Origin: Nitrososphaerota archaeon
GTDB taxonomy: Archaea > Thermoproteota > Nitrososphaeria > Nitrososphaerales > Nitrosopumilaceae
Direction of reading: 5' to 3'
Assembly: GCA_022573065.1 (NCBI GenBank)
Contig: JACZUQ010000040.1
Span: 1,240 to 6,573, forward strand
Length of the DNA: 5,334 nt
A model generated the notes under the pieces. That model was not told where the DNA came from, ran no database searches, and was given only the letters and a program-made list of their open reading frames with translations. Position numbers and translations under genes: made by a program. Below are positions 4,634-5,334 of the stretch, in pieces. Position 1 is the first letter of the stretch. Every line of letters starts with the position of its first letter.

Positions 4634-4660
4634 AAAAAAGTGCGTGGATACGCATTTTTT
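4634..4660 (-). terminator. Hairpin with flanking A6/T6, between amoC and amoX
   Basis: TGCGT (4641-4645) and ACGCA (4650-4654) form a perfect 5-bp stem with a 4-nt loop. A run of six A (4634-4639) lies on one side and six T (4655-4660) on the other, so on either strand the stem is followed by T6. It begins two bases after the amoC stop codon and would terminate or attenuate amoC transcription, or protect its 3' end. Confidence 0.6.
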
Positions 4661-4662
4661 GT

Positions 4663-5226
4663 TTATGGAATTGCTCTACTGTACAGTTTGCCTTCTAAAG
4701 CCATCTTGTACATTTCAGCGATGTAGGGGTTTTCACCTGGGGTTTCTGCTCCAAGTTCGACAAGTCTAGCATAAACTCTAACTACATAAGCCAGAGCGCC
4801 TATAAAGGCTACAACTACACCCATATTGAACATCCAGTGGTTTGGTACTGCAAAGATTTCTTCTACAAACCAAAAGTGCCACATCTCATTGATTCCAATT
4901 GTAAACATGGTTGCAAGATAACCTAGAATGGTCATCTTAAGTCCAGTGTTCATTGAGTTGTTTGGACCTCTAAGAATTGGTACTTTTCTATCATAGATTG
5001 CAATTGCACCCCAACCTAATGGAAGGGCCACAAAGTGGGAGTATAACCACCAGTGAGCTGGTGTAAATGCACTATCTCTGATAGATGTTTGATGTAGAGA
5101 ACCGTCAACAAAGTTGTCGACTTCTACCGATGCAGCAATTGATCCCAAAGCGATAACCATGAGATAGATTTTTTTCAGTCTCTGGATTTCGACTTCTTTG
5201 GGAATTAGTGCCGGCATTTGTGCCAT
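4663..5226 (-). CDS. amoC: Ammonia monooxygenase subunit C
   Basis: This encodes 187 residues, ATG at 5224-5226 and TAA at 4663-4665, the expected length for archaeal AmoC (shorter than bacterial AmoC). It is a membrane protein with hydrophobic segments at about 20-36, 57-77, 97-112 and 131-153. D41-x3-H45-x12-H58 matches exactly the spacing of the copper ligands in subunit C of the related particulate methane monooxygenase. N113-x3-H117, with H130 nearby, resembles its second copper site; these roles are inferred from the family. It is a subunit of the membrane complex that oxidises ammonia to hydroxylamine. amoX and amoA follow on the same strand. A TATA box at -26 suggests a leaderless transcript. 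amoB is not visible and would be expected beyond the right edge. Confidence 0.97.
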   Translation of the reverse strand: MAQMPALIPKEVEIQRLKKIYLMVIALGSIAASVEVDNFVDGSLHQTSIRDSAFTPAHWWLYSHFVALPLGWGAIAIYDRKVPILRGPNNSMNTGLKMTILGYLATMFTIGINEMWHFWFVEEIFAVPNHWMFNMGVVVAFIGALAYVVRVYARLVELGAETPGENPYIAEMYKMALEGKLYSRAIP

Positions 5227-5233
5227 AGATACA

Positions 5234-5243
5234 TTATTGTTTT
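5234..5243 (-). repeat. AAAACAATAA motif, copy 2 (between amoC TATA box and ATG)
   Basis: Exact copy of the 10-mer, lying between the amoC TATA box and the start codon. Confidence 0.4.
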
Positions 5244-5248
5244 TTCTA

Positions 5249-5256
5249 CATATAAG
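5249..5256 (-). promoter_or_regulatory. TATA box of amoC
   Basis: CTTATATG on the minus strand, centred about 26 bases upstream of the ATG at 5226, implying a transcript starting at or next to the start codon. The rest of the upstream region to the window edge is AT-rich, with T-tracts on the minus strand that could end a gene lying further right; no coding frame is evident there. Confidence 0.55.
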
Positions 5257-5324
5257 GGATGAGAAAGGAAAAAGGAGTTTTTTTTGTAATTATTTGAAAC
5301 AATCAATAGAAAAATCGTAAAAAT

Positions 5325-5334
5325 TTATTGTTTT
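5325..5334 (-). repeat. AAAACAATAA motif, copy 3 (window edge)
   Basis: Exact copy of the 10-mer, ending at the last base of the window, about 100 bp upstream of amoC. Confidence 0.4.

Noticed and set aside
1..5334. CRISPR array, rRNA or insertion sequence
   Set aside because: No regularly spaced repeats, no rRNA-like sequence and no transposase seen on either strand.

Overview
The window comes from an ammonia-oxidizing archaeon of the Nitrososphaeria (Thaumarchaeota), most likely the marine/freshwater group I.1a (Nitrosopumilales). The right third carries three ammonia monooxygenase genes in the order amoC, amoX, amoA, read on the minus strand. Their proteins are recognisable over their full length. 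The AT-rich DNA, the tRNA genes split by tiny bulge-helix-bulge introns and the archaeal TATA boxes about 27 nt upstream of genes fit the same assignment. The genus cannot be fixed from this stretch alone.

Layout from left to right: the 3' part of a thioredoxin-fold peroxiredoxin-like gene (+); tRNA-Ile(GAT) with a 12-nt intron (+); a winged-helix regulator whose C-terminal half resembles a cobalamin-binding module that has lost its usual ligand residues (-); a divergent small protein with a ribbon-helix-helix-like start and a Cys/His cluster (+); tRNA-Leu(TAA) with two introns (-); tRNA-Thr(GGT) with an unusual T loop (+); a Dam-type (D12 class) adenine methyltransferase with no restriction gene beside it (-); a 326-bp gene-poor gap; then amoA, amoX and amoC (-). 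amoB is not in the window; from related genomes it would be expected beyond the right edge.

Genes are packed tightly. Two tRNA ends lie one base from the stop codon of a convergent gene, and the likely tRNA-Ile promoter overlaps the stop codon of the gene before it. Most genes appear to have their own TATA box, often placed so that transcription would begin at or within a few bases of the start codon (leaderless mRNA). This holds for amoC, amoX and amoA, with a hairpin/T-tract terminator candidate between amoC and amoX, so the amo cluster looks like three separately promoted genes rather than a classical operon.

The amo products work together as membrane subunits of ammonia monooxygenase, the first step of energy metabolism. 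The other genes look like unrelated housekeeping or regulatory neighbours. I see no CRISPR array, IS element, phage gene or rRNA. The less ordinary items are the degenerate B12-like regulator, the doubly interrupted tRNA-Leu, the U55C tRNA-Thr, the TTG start of amoA, the solitary methyltransferase, and a 10-bp motif repeated only in the amo spacers.
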